This document shows positions 56,519 to 64,000 of a DNA stretch of 64,000 nt, piece after piece. Every line of letters begins with the position of its first letter. The first letter of the stretch is position 1. Location: NCBI RefSeq assembly GCF_007856155.1, contig NZ_CP042266.1, positions 2,976,001 through 3,040,000 on the forward strand. Reading direction: 5' to 3'. The position numbers and the translations under genes were made by a program. A model generated the notes under the pieces. The model was not told where the DNA came from, did no database searches, and saw only the letters and a list, made by a program, of their open reading frames with translations. Source of the stretch: Streptomyces qinzhouensis. Its GTDB lineage: Bacteria; Actinomycetota; Actinomycetes; Streptomycetales; Streptomycetaceae.

Positions 56519-57436
56519 ATGAGGCATGAACGTTCCGGTGGGTTGTCCGAAAACGGAGCGGGTACGGACGGGGGCATCGACGCGCGGGCGGAGCACGGCC
56601 GGGAGGCTCGGGGCCCAGGAGGAGCCGGGCGCGCGGGGGGCACCGGGGACGGCAGTGGAACCCCTGGCTCCGAGGAAACCGGAACCGGTGGGGGCGTCGG
56701 GGAAGCAGAGGGTGCCGGGAGTACCGGGAGTGCCGAGGGTGCCGGAAGTGCCGGGGGTACCGGGAGTACCGGGAGTGCCGGAAGTGCCGGGAGTACCGGA
56801 AGGGGAGGGCACGGCGCTGACGCCCCGAAGGCCGCGCCCCTCGCGCGCCCCACCGAAGGAAAGCGTGCCGTCCGCCGCGCCCTGCTGGACGCCCGCGCCC
56901 GGCTCACCCCCGAGGAGTCCGAGGCCGCCGCCCACGCCCTGACCCGGCACGCCCTGGAGCTGCCCGAGCTCACCAGCGCCTCGACGGTGGCCGCGTACGT
57001 CTCCGTGGGGCGCGAACCCGGCACCCGAGCGCTGCTCGACGCGCTGCGCACGCGGGGCGTACGCGTCCTGCTTCCCGTCCTGCTCCCTGACGACGATCTC
57101 GACTGGGGCGTGTACGAGGGCGCGGACCGGCTGGTGCGCGCCGGGCGCGGGCTGCTGGAGCCGGCCGGCCCCCGGCTCGGGCCCGGCGCCGTACGGGAGG
57201 CGGGTGCCGTACTGCTGCCCGGGCTGGCGGTGGACGGGCGCGGGATGCGTCTGGGGCGGGGCGGCGGTTCGTACGACCGGGTCCTGGAGCGGCTCGCGAA
57301 TGCCCCCGTACCACCGCGCCTGGTGGTGTTGCTGTACGCGGACGAGGTGGTCGGGCACGTACCGGACGAGGCGCACGACCGGCCCGTGCACGCCGTCGTC
57401 ACCCCGGACGGCGTACGGCGTTTCACCGGCGCCTGA
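56519..57436 (+). CDS. 5-formyltetrahydrofolate cyclo-ligase with low-complexity N-terminal extension
   Basis: 305 residues from the ATG at 56519; the enzyme proper begins near residue 115 (EGKRAVRRALLDARARLTPEESEAAAHALTRHALELPEL). Conserved parts: VAAYVSVGREPGTRALLDALRTRGVRVLLPVLLPDDDLDWGVYEG, AVLLPGLAVDGRGMRLGRGGGSYDRVLERL and HDRPVHAVVTPDGVRRF. It converts 5-formyl-THF to 5,10-methenyl-THF using ATP. The preceding ~110 residues are Gly/Ser/Thr/Glu-rich and largely encoded by 9-bp repeats; a start within or after that region cannot be excluded. Confidence 0.85.
   Translation: MRHERSGGLSENGAGTDGGIDARAEHGREARGPGGAGRAGGTGDGSGTPGSEETGTGGGVGEAEGAGSTGSAEGAGSAGGTGSTGSAGSAGSTGRGGHGADAPKAAPLARPTEGKRAVRRALLDARARLTPEESEAAAHALTRHALELPELTSASTVAAYVSVGREPGTRALLDALRTRGVRVLLPVLLPDDDLDWGVYEGADRLVRAGRGLLEPAGPRLGPGAVREAGAVLLPGLAVDGRGMRLGRGGGSYDRVLERLANAPVPPRLVVLLYADEVVGHVPDEAHDRPVHAVVTPDGVRRFTGA
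56712..56801 (+). repeat. Ten-copy degenerate 9-bp minisatellite
   Basis: Units of GTRCCGGRR (GTACCGGGA, GTGCCGGAA and similar) run in frame through the N-terminal extension of the cyclo-ligase gene, encoding Gly-Ser/Ala-rich tripeptides. Confidence 0.85.
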
Positions 57437-57468
57437 GGCGAGCACCGGCTCCGACGTGGCGGAACGGC

Positions 57469-57503
57469 GCGGGGCCCCGGCCATGATCCGGCCGGGGCCC
57501 CGC
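57469..57503. terminator. Bidirectional hairpin terminator
   Basis: Perfect 14-bp arms (57469-57482 and 57490-57503) with a 7-base loop between the convergent cyclo-ligase and penicillin-acylase-family genes. Confidence 0.8.
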
Positions 57504-57551
57504 ACCGCACGTTCCGGGCTTCAGGAGCCCGAGGAATCCGTCGACTCCGTT

Positions 57552-57610
57552 GATTCAGTTCACTCCGTGGACACTCCGTGGACCTCCGTGGATTCAGTTC
57601 ACTCCGTGGA
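57552..57610 (-). repeat. 20-bp direct repeat at the acylase stop codon
   Basis: GATTCAGTTCACTCCGTGGA occurs at 57552-57571 and 57591-57610, with further TCCGTGGA units between. The copy at 57591 contains the acylase stop, so the 3' end has been partly duplicated. Confidence 0.8.
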
Positions 57611-60556
57611 TTCCGGCGCATCCGATGATGCGGGCGCTTCGGACGGGGTGAGGGTCAGCGTGTCGACCGTGTTCTCCTCCACCGCCTCCTTGCTGAAGGA
57701 CCAGTCCAGCAGCTCGCCCTTCGCCCACTTGTCCGTCTGGTCGGTGTAGTGCGCGCTGTACGCGTGCCCCGACGCACCGGTCAGGTTGATCCAGCGCGAC
57801 TTGTCCCAGTCGCCGACATTGACCACCATCCGCATGGACGGAACCCAGACGACCTCGTAACCGGAGGCGGCGTTCCAGCCGGTGGCGTTGACCGTCGCCT
57901 CGCCGCCGCCCAGGTTCCACGGACCGCGGTTCAGCAGGTGCTGGATCAGACCGGGGCCCTCCTTGCCGAGGGTCTGGTTCTTCAGCGTCAGCTGGTGCAG
58001 CCGGCCCCAGCTCCAGGTGTCGATGTCCTTGCCCATCTTGGCCGTCAGCTCCCAGCGGGCGTCCTCCATGGCCCGGGCGAAGAGCTCGTCACGGGTTTTG
58101 GTCGCCTTGTCCGTACGGCTGGGGGGCGACTGCCACCAGGGGTTGTCCTCGTCCTCCAGGATGCTGCGGACCACCTCGAACCAGCGGTCGCCGCCGTCCG
58201 GCTGCGCCGAGTCGCCGTCCCGCTCACCGCATTCGATCACCGGTTCGATCTTGTCGTCCGGCCCGGTCGCGTCGGCCGGGCGGACGCTCAGACAGTCACC
58301 CTCGGCCCGCAGCTCCTTCGGCAGCTTGTTGCCGAAGGCCAGCTTGAGGATGTTGCGCCAGACGGCGTTGAAGTACGCGGCGGCGGCCGAGTCCGGCTCC
58401 TGGCTGAAGTCCCAGCCCTCCAGCAGCTTCTGCGCCTCGCGGACGTTGGGGTCCTTGATGTCGATCTTGAGGAGCATGGGGTTCAGACGGGTGGCGATCT
58501 CGCTCCGGTTGTCCATCTGCATGGTCCGCATGTCCTCGGTGGAGATCTTTCCACCGCCTTCGATCTTCTTCTCGATGAGATCGTTGATGCGCTGGCTGCG
58601 GGCGCCGTATCCCCAGTCCTTGGTCAGCATGTGCTCGTACGAGTCGTCGATGACGGCCTGGTTGGCGGTGACGATATAGCCGCGCTCCGGGTCCTCCTCG
58701 TACGGCATCTCGTCGAAGGGGACGGGGTCGTCCTTCCAGCGGTAGGCGGGGTCCCAGCCGGGCGCCGGCCGGGCGCCGTCGCCCTTGACCCGGACCGGGA
58801 TCCGGCCGGGGGCCTGGTAACCGATCTTGCCGCGGGTGTCCGCGTAGATCAGGTTCTGGGACGGCACCTCGAAGTCGCGGGCCGCCTTGCGGAAGGTGTC
58901 GAAGTCCTTGGCGCGGTTCAGGGCGAAGACGGCGTCCATCGACTTGCCGGCCTCGAGCGCCGTCCACTGGAGGGAGACGCCGTAGCCCGCGGCGCGGTCG
59001 GGGGCCGAGTTCTCGACCGGGGCCTTGGCTCCGACGCTCTCCAGCTCGTCGCTGCGGTCGGAGATGAGGGGGCCGCGCTTGGTCTCCCGGACCGTGATCG
59101 TCCGGGGCTTTCCGCCCGCGACCTTGATGACCTCCTTGCGGATGGTCAGCTTCTCCTGGCGGTTCCGCTTGGCGTCGGAGAGGTAGCTGTCGCCGGAGAC
59201 CTTGTGCAGATAGAGGTCGGTGACATCGGCACCCAGATTGGTCAGGCCCCAGGCGATGTTCTGGTTGTGTCCGATAATCACACCGGGCATACCGGAGAAG
59301 GTGAAGCCCGCGGTGTCGAAGGTGCAGGTCGTGGAGAGCTTCCGGCAGTGCAGGCCCATCTGGTACCAGAGCGACGGGAGCTGGGGGGCCAGGTGCGGAT
59401 CGTTGGCGAGCAGCGGCTTGCCGGTGGTCGTGTAGCGGCCGGAGACGACCCAGGAGTTCGAGCCGATGCCGTCGCCGTTGGGGCCCAGGAGGGCGGGGAT
59501 GCCGTCGAGGCTCTCGGCGATACCGGCGAGCTGGGCGTTCACACCCTCGACCGCGTCGGCGGCGTCGGTGCCGCCGGTGAAGCCTTCGCCGGGGCCGCTG
59601 TTGCCGACGAGGCCGGAGCTGTCGCCCGTATCACCCGGTGCGGAGTCGGAACCGGACCGGGACTCGGACTCGGTGCTGCCGCCGTTGCCGCTGTTGTTGT
59701 TACCGCCGTTGCCGTTGCCGTTGTCGAGGTCGGAGCCCCGGCCTCCGTTGTTGTCACCGTCGCGCTTGCCGTCGGAGGGATCGGCCTTCGGGTCGAAGGC
59801 GCCCTCGGACTCGTCGACGGCGCCGTTGCTCATGATCGGCTTGTTCCGGCTGTACGGATAGTCCGGATACAACTGGTTGATCTGCGTGCCCGACAGCCGG
59901 GACGTCATCAGCGCGCGGTCGATCTCGTCCTGCATATTGCCGCGCAGGTCCCAGGCCATCGCCTTGAGCCAGGCCACCGAGTCGACCGGGGTCCACGGCT
60001 CGGGCTTGTAGTCGTTGCTGAAGGCGAGGGCCGCGTACTCGACGGAGAGCTCCTTGCCCTCCTTGCCCTTCAGATAGGCGTTGACGCCCTCGGAGTACGC
60101 CTCCAGATACGCCTTCGTCTTGGGCTCGAGCTTCTTGTCGTACTCCTCCTGCGCGACCTTGCGCCAGCCGAGCGTACGGAGGAAGGCGTCCGTCTTGACC
60201 TGCCCGGAGCCGAACATCTCGGAGAGCCGGCCGGCCGTCATATGACGCCGTACGTCCATCTCCCAGAAACGGTCCTGCGCCTGGACGAAGCCCTGGGCGC
60301 GGAAGAGGTCCTCGTCGCTGTCCGCGTAGATCTGCGGAACGCCGTAGTCGTCGCGTTTGACCTCGACCGGGCCTTCGAGACCCGGGAGGTCGATCTTGCC
60401 GGTCGTCTGGGGGAAGGAGGCCCGGACGGCGTCGACCCCCCAGTAGCCGCCGTAACCGACGCCGCCGAGCAGCGCCAGCACCAGGACGATCACGAGCAAA
60501 CGGCCGCGTCGCCCCTTCTTCTTCTTGGGGGAAGAGGCCGTTGTGTTGGAGGGCAT
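57599..60556 (-). CDS. Penicillin acylase family protein (Ntn hydrolase), membrane-anchored
   Basis: 985 residues from the ATG at 60556 (MPSNTTASSPKKKKGRRGR), with AAGGAC upstream; a longer frame adds 41 weak residues. A Lys-rich N-terminus and a membrane helix (about 20-45) anchor or export it. The alpha chain follows (PVEVKRDDYGVPQIYADSDEDLFRAQGFVQAQDRFWEMDVRRHMTAGRLSEMFG). The Ser nucleophile is at about 366 in GSNSWVVSGRYTTTGKPLLANDPHL, where autoproteolysis would free the beta chain. A Gly/Asn/Ser/Asp-rich stretch (about 245-310) is probably an extended spacer peptide. Natural substrates could be N-acyl homoserine lactones or acyl amino acids. Confidence 0.92.
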   Translation of the reverse strand: MPSNTTASSPKKKKGRRGRLLVIVLVLALLGGVGYGGYWGVDAVRASFPQTTGKIDLPGLEGPVEVKRDDYGVPQIYADSDEDLFRAQGFVQAQDRFWEMDVRRHMTAGRLSEMFGSGQVKTDAFLRTLGWRKVAQEEYDKKLEPKTKAYLEAYSEGVNAYLKGKEGKELSVEYAALAFSNDYKPEPWTPVDSVAWLKAMAWDLRGNMQDEIDRALMTSRLSGTQINQLYPDYPYSRNKPIMSNGAVDESEGAFDPKADPSDGKRDGDNNGGRGSDLDNGNGNGGNNNSGNGGSTESESRSGSDSAPGDTGDSSGLVGNSGPGEGFTGGTDAADAVEGVNAQLAGIAESLDGIPALLGPNGDGIGSNSWVVSGRYTTTGKPLLANDPHLAPQLPSLWYQMGLHCRKLSTTCTFDTAGFTFSGMPGVIIGHNQNIAWGLTNLGADVTDLYLHKVSGDSYLSDAKRNRQEKLTIRKEVIKVAGGKPRTITVRETKRGPLISDRSDELESVGAKAPVENSAPDRAAGYGVSLQWTALEAGKSMDAVFALNRAKDFDTFRKAARDFEVPSQNLIYADTRGKIGYQAPGRIPVRVKGDGARPAPGWDPAYRWKDDPVPFDEMPYEEDPERGYIVTANQAVIDDSYEHMLTKDWGYGARSQRINDLIEKKIEGGGKISTEDMRTMQMDNRSEIATRLNPMLLKIDIKDPNVREAQKLLEGWDFSQEPDSAAAAYFNAVWRNILKLAFGNKLPKELRAEGDCLSVRPADATGPDDKIEPVIECGERDGDSAQPDGGDRWFEVVRSILEDEDNPWWQSPPSRTDKATKTRDELFARAMEDARWELTAKMGKDIDTWSWGRLHQLTLKNQTLGKEGPGLIQHLLNRGPWNLGGGEATVNATGWNAASGYEVVWVPSMRMVVNVGDWDKSRWINLTGASGHAYSAHYTDQTDKWAKGELLDWSFSKEAVEENTVDTLTLTPSEAPASSDAPESTE

Positions 60557-60811
60557 CGCTGTCCTTCGAGGCGCAAGCTGGTCCTGGAGTGCTGAAGCAA
60601 CCATAGGCGCAGCGGCCCCACGTCCCCGACGCGGTATCCACCTGCCCCTGACCGGAGCGCCACCTTGCGCCCCATTCACGGCAGTTGGCGAACGGGAACA
60701 TCGATGTGGCCACAGGCGTCAAGAAAACGTTAAAGATTAGGTAAGGTAACGAAGTGTCGCCGCCCGGAATCACCGTCCGGCACGTAGAGGCGCGAGGGGA
60801 AGGATCGGCCA

Positions 60812-62299
60812 CTGACTGTTCACGACCTCAACGAGCTCCTGTTCAGCAGCGCTCTCGTCCTGCTGATCGCCGTCGCTGCGGTGCGCATCTCGTCCCGCAG
60901 CGGGCTCCCCAGCCTGTTGCTGTATCTGGGCATCGGGGTGGCCATCGGCCAGGACGGCATCTTCAACGTCACGTTCAACAACGCCGAACTGACGCAGGTC
61001 ATCGGCTATGCCGCGCTGGTGGTGATTCTCGCCGAAGGCGGTCTGGGCACTAAATGGCAGGAGATCAAACCCGCGTTGCCCGCGGCCGTCGCCCTGTCGA
61101 CCGCCGGTGTGGCGGTGAGCGTGGGCATCACGGCGACCGCGGCGCACTATCTCGTCGGTCTGGAGTGGCGCCAGGCGCTGATCATCGGCGCGGTCGTCTC
61201 GTCGACGGACGCGGCGGCGGTCTTCTCCGTCCTGCGGAAGGTGCCGCTGCCCTCCCGTATCACCGGTGTGCTGGAAGCCGAATCCGGTTTCAACGACGCC
61301 CCGGTGGTGATCCTGGTCGTCGCGTTCTCGACGGCGGGACCGGTGGACGACTGGTACGTCCTCGTCGGGAAGATAGCGCTGGAGCTGGCGATCGGCGCGA
61401 GTATCGGCCTGGCGGTGGGCTTCCTCGGGGCCTTCGGGCTGCGGCATGTGGCGCTCCCCGCGTCCGGTCTGTACCCGATCGCCGTCATGGCCATCGCGGT
61501 GATCGCGTACGCCGCCGGGGCCATGGCCCACGGCAGCGGCTTCCTCGCCGTCTATCTGGCCGCCGTCGTCCTCGGGAACTCCAAGCTGCCGCACGCGCCG
61601 GCCAGCCGCGGTTTCGCCGAGGGGCTGGGCTGGATCGCGCAGATCGGGATGTTCGTCCTGCTGGGGCTGCTGGTCACACCGCACGAGCTGGGTGACGACC
61701 TGGTGCCGGCCCTGCTCATCGGCCTGGTGCTGACGATGGTGGCCCGGCCGCTGTCGGTGCTGTTCAGCCTGGTTCCGTTCGGCATTCCGAAACGGGAACA
61801 GGTGCTGCTGTCCTGGGCCGGGCTGCGCGGGGCGGTGCCCATCATCCTGGCGACCATCCCCATGGTGTCGGGGGTCACCGACAGCACCCGCATCTTCAAC
61901 ATCGTCTTCGTTCTGGTCGTCGTCTACACCCTGGTGCAGGGGCCGACGCTGCCATGGCTGGCGAAGGCCCTGAAGCTGGGCCCGGGCGCACCCTCCGATC
62001 TGGGGATCGAATCGGCGCCGCTGGAGCGGCTGCGCGGGCATCTGCTCTCCGTCGCCATTCCGGAAGAGTCGAAGATGCACGGGGTGGAGGTCGCGGAGCT
62101 GCGGCTGCCCGCGGGGGCGGCGGTGACGCTGGTCGTCCGGGACGGCAAGAGTTTCGTACCGCTGCCGACGACCGTGCTGCGGCGCGGTGACGAACTGCTG
62201 GTGGTGGCGACGGATCCGGTACGGGACGCGGCGGAGCGGCGGCTGCGGGCCGTGGCACAGGGCGGCAAGCTGGCGGGCTGGCTGGGGACGGCCCCGTAG
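60812..62299 (+). CDS. CPA-type cation/proton antiporter with C-terminal TrkA_C domain (apparent CTG start)
   Basis: 495 residues if started at CTG 60812 (LTVHDLNELLFSSALVLLIAVAAVRISSRSGLPSLLLYLGIGVAIGQDG), which has GAGGGGAAGG eight bases upstream; the first ATG/GTG in frame is GTG 60881, which would delete the first membrane helix. I recall homologues beginning MTVH at this place. About 12 helices follow with the ion-path motifs SSTDAAAVFSVLRKV and ESGFNDAPVVILV. After about residue 400 a soluble TrkA_C-like domain occurs (AIPEESKMHGVEVAELRLPAGAAVTLVVRDGKSFVPLPTTVLRRGDELLVV). K+/H+ exchange is likely. Confidence 0.88.
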   Translation: MTVHDLNELLFSSALVLLIAVAAVRISSRSGLPSLLLYLGIGVAIGQDGIFNVTFNNAELTQVIGYAALVVILAEGGLGTKWQEIKPALPAAVALSTAGVAVSVGITATAAHYLVGLEWRQALIIGAVVSSTDAAAVFSVLRKVPLPSRITGVLEAESGFNDAPVVILVVAFSTAGPVDDWYVLVGKIALELAIGASIGLAVGFLGAFGLRHVALPASGLYPIAVMAIAVIAYAAGAMAHGSGFLAVYLAAVVLGNSKLPHAPASRGFAEGLGWIAQIGMFVLLGLLVTPHELGDDLVPALLIGLVLTMVARPLSVLFSLVPFGIPKREQVLLSWAGLRGAVPIILATIPMVSGVTDSTRIFNIVFVLVVVYTLVQGPTLPWLAKALKLGPGAPSDLGIESAPLERLRGHLLSVAIPEESKMHGVEVAELRLPAGAAVTLVVRDGKSFVPLPTTVLRRGDELLVVATDPVRDAAERRLRAVAQGGKLAGWLGTAP

Positions 62300-62676
62300 G
62301 CGGCCGAGCGGACGACGCGGTAGACGGGGCGGTGGACGGTGGACGGCGGAGGTACGGAGGCCGGGGGCAGCCGGAAGCGGCCCGGTGCGGCCGGGTGCGG
62401 CCGGAAGCGATCCGGCGCGGGCAGGCGATTACGGAGTGTGGTGTTCCGGGTGCCTCATGGAGCAAGCGGCTACCATGAGGGCACACCTTGATCGACCACC
62501 TCTGCCTGACGCAGAGCTGGCGCGACCGTATGGCGGCCGCGGAGTCTCGAACGTCCCCGCTGTGGACCGGGCCCCGGTATCTACCGCAGTTCTGCGCGAG
62601 TGGACAGCTCTCGGCGGCCCCACATCAGGCACACGGCCCGTGGGAGCCGCTACCAGGCGGCAGAAAGGCACGGACC
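62300..62676 (+). other. Leader region of the MFS gene with an inverted repeat
   Basis: No gene is convincing here; a plus-strand frame from 62473 has Arg-rich, family-less sequence. CCTCATGG (62453-62460) and CCATGAGG (62473-62480) form an inverted repeat with a 12-base spacing, with GGTG/CACACC-like extension, a candidate operator. GTGCGGCCGG-type direct repeats occur near 62385-62405. Confidence 0.45.
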
Positions 62677-64000
62677 GTGGACTCCGCGGTCACCGACACC
62701 GGCGACGGCCCGCCCCAGGGCCCGACCGGCCGTCCCGGCAACGGCGGCGGCGCCGACCCCGGCAGCCGCCCAGCCGTGAAGGACGGGGAGCGTCCCGGGT
62801 ACGGGCAGTTGCTGCGTACCCCCGGCGCCTGGACCTTCCTCCTCCCGGGATTCGCCGCCCGGCAGCCGTTCGCGATGCTGACCATAGGCATCATCCTGCT
62901 GGTCCAGCACACCACCGGCTCGTACGGCAGCGCCGGCGCGGTCGCCGCGGTCGCCGGTGTCTCCATGGCGCTGTTCGCGCCGCAGGGCGGCAGGCTGGCG
63001 GACCGCTTCGGGCAGCGGGCCGTTCTGCTGCCCGGGGTCGTGGTCCATGCCGCGTCCGTCTCGGCGCTGATCGCCCTGGCGCTCGCCGACGCCCCGCTGT
63101 GGGCGCTGTTCACTGCGGCGGTCCCGACGGGTGCCTCCGTACCGCAGATCGGGCCGATGGTCCGGGCCCGGTGGGCGGCCAAGCTCGACGGATCGCCGCT
63201 GATGCCCACGGCGGCCGCGTTCGAATCGGTGACGGACGAGTTCACCTTCGTCGTCGGTCCGGTGCTGGCGACCGCGCTGTGCACCGGAGTGCACCCGGCC
63301 GCCGGTCTGATCGCCGAGGGCATCCTCACCCTGGTCGGCGGCCTCCTGTTCGCCGCCCAGCACCGTACCCAGCCGCCCGTCGTACGGCGCGACGACGCCA
63401 CGGGCCCCGGCGGCTCCGGCGGAACGCGCGCCTCCGCACTCTCCGTACCCGGTGTGCGCGTCCTGGTCGTGGCCTTCCTCGGCATCGGCTCCGTCTTCGG
63501 CGGTATGCAGGTCTCCCTGACCGCGTTCACCGAGGAGATCGGCAACCCCGGTGTGAACGGTGTGCTGTACGGGGTCTTCGCGGCCGGAAACATGATGGCT
63601 GGTATCGCCTGCGGAGTCGTCGCCGCGAAGAACGGGCCACTGCGGCGGATGATCATCGGGTACGTGGGCCTGGCCCTGAGCGTCTCCGTACTCTGGTCGC
63701 TGCACTCCGTGATCCTGCTCGGCGCTTTCGGCCTGCTGGTCGGACTCTGTATCGCACCCGCCCTGATCAGCGGTTACACCCTGGTCGAAAGCCTGGTGCC
63801 GGCCTCGGCCAGGACCGAGGCATTCACCTGGCTGACCGCGGCCGTGGCACTCGGCCAGGCGGCCGCGGTGACCTCGGCGGGACAGCTGGCGGACGCGCAC
63901 GGCGCGAGCGCGGGCTTCCTGGTTCCGCTGGTGGGGACCGTAATGGCGCTGGTCACCCTGCTGGCACTGCGCACCCGGCTGATGCCCGGTGGCGGACGGA
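62677..64000 (+). CDS. MFS transporter (3' end outside window)
   Basis: 441 codons from the GTG at 62677 with AAAGG eight bases upstream; the frame is open to the window end. After a 45-residue hydrophilic Gly/Pro-rich N-terminus the typical DHA1-like layout appears: LLPGFAARQPFAMLTIGIILLVQ, AVAGVSMALFAPQGGRLADRFGQRAVLL (motif A-like G-x-L-A-D-R-x-G-x-R), a helix pair, a central loop near residue 245, GVRVLVVAFLGIGSVFGGMQVSLTAF and GLLVGLCIAPALISGYTLVESLVPASARTEAF. Substrate unknown; drug or metabolite export is usual for this group. Confidence 0.88.
   Translation, partial: MDSAVTDTGDGPPQGPTGRPGNGGGADPGSRPAVKDGERPGYGQLLRTPGAWTFLLPGFAARQPFAMLTIGIILLVQHTTGSYGSAGAVAAVAGVSMALFAPQGGRLADRFGQRAVLLPGVVVHAASVSALIALALADAPLWALFTAAVPTGASVPQIGPMVRARWAAKLDGSPLMPTAAAFESVTDEFTFVVGPVLATALCTGVHPAAGLIAEGILTLVGGLLFAAQHRTQPPVVRRDDATGPGGSGGTRASALSVPGVRVLVVAFLGIGSVFGGMQVSLTAFTEEIGNPGVNGVLYGVFAAGNMMAGIACGVVAAKNGPLRRMIIGYVGLALSVSVLWSLHSVILLGAFGLLVGLCIAPALISGYTLVESLVPASARTEAFTWLTAAVALGQAAAVTSAGQLADAHGASAGFLVPLVGTVMALVTLLALRTRLMPGGGR

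Noticed and set aside
57749..60595. 948-codon plus-strand frame antisense to the penicillin acylase gene
   Set aside because: Complementary shadow produced by GC-biased third positions; the acylase frame has catalytic motifs.

Overview
The window is 64 kb of very GC-rich DNA with strong G/C bias at third codon positions, many GTG starts, 4-base ATGA/GTGA/TTGA gene overlaps and typical actinomycete families (SsgA-like sporulation protein, F420-dependent LLM oxidoreductase, ECF/MerR/TetR regulators, Glp/GlpR). It is almost certainly chromosomal DNA of a Streptomyces or close relative. No rRNA, CRISPR array or large biosynthetic gene cluster is present.

0-13.2 kb is mostly core genome: the 3' end of a penicillin-binding protein gene, a YbaK/EbsC deacylase, a two-gene ABC exporter with a divergent MarR/GbsR-like regulator, DUF5954, a NADAR-domain protein, a DUF4190/DUF4352 membrane protein, DUF5680, an SDR/serine-hydrolase pair, and a nickel/cobalt ECF importer (cbiM-cbiQ-cbiO, 4-base overlap between Q and O). 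13.4-25 kb holds an SsgA-like gene, an MMPL transporter with its TetR gene, a tricorn-like S41 protease carrying an 11-fold GGS repeat, an LLM oxidoreductase, and a Baeyer-Villiger monooxygenase/hydrolase operon divergent from a MerR gene across a long palindrome.

25-38.1 kb is a patchwork of small metabolic, stress and regulatory genes: exonuclease III, acetyltransferases, two related MerR genes each facing an enzyme gene across a TCACA/TGTGA dyad placed in a 19-bp promoter spacer, a lipase, a DinB-like protein, secreted proteins and a phosphotransferase.

38.1-51.0 kb is accessory. It starts with a truncated TnsA-like fragment and ends at a tRNA-Ala(CGC) gene. Three copies of one hairpin-bearing repeat (near 38.4, 42.6 and 50.9 kb) divide it in two. 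The first block has an ECF sigma/PASTA pair inside 35-bp perfect inverted repeats, plus a 5'-truncated integrase. The second has two divergent secreted-protein genes, a 1-kb stretch without convincing genes, a coiled-coil/winged-helix protein, an XRE regulator, and a translationally coupled degenerate tyrosine recombinase plus DDE transposase-like gene.

51.1-64 kb returns to conserved core: glpR, a RimJ/RimL acetyltransferase, moaB, moaC, glp (moeA-like) and galU, with several start/stop overlaps that suggest one transcript, then 5-formyltetrahydrofolate cyclo-ligase, a penicillin-acylase-family hydrolase, a CPA-type cation/proton antiporter that appears to start with CTG, and the first 441 codons of an MFS transporter cut by the window end.
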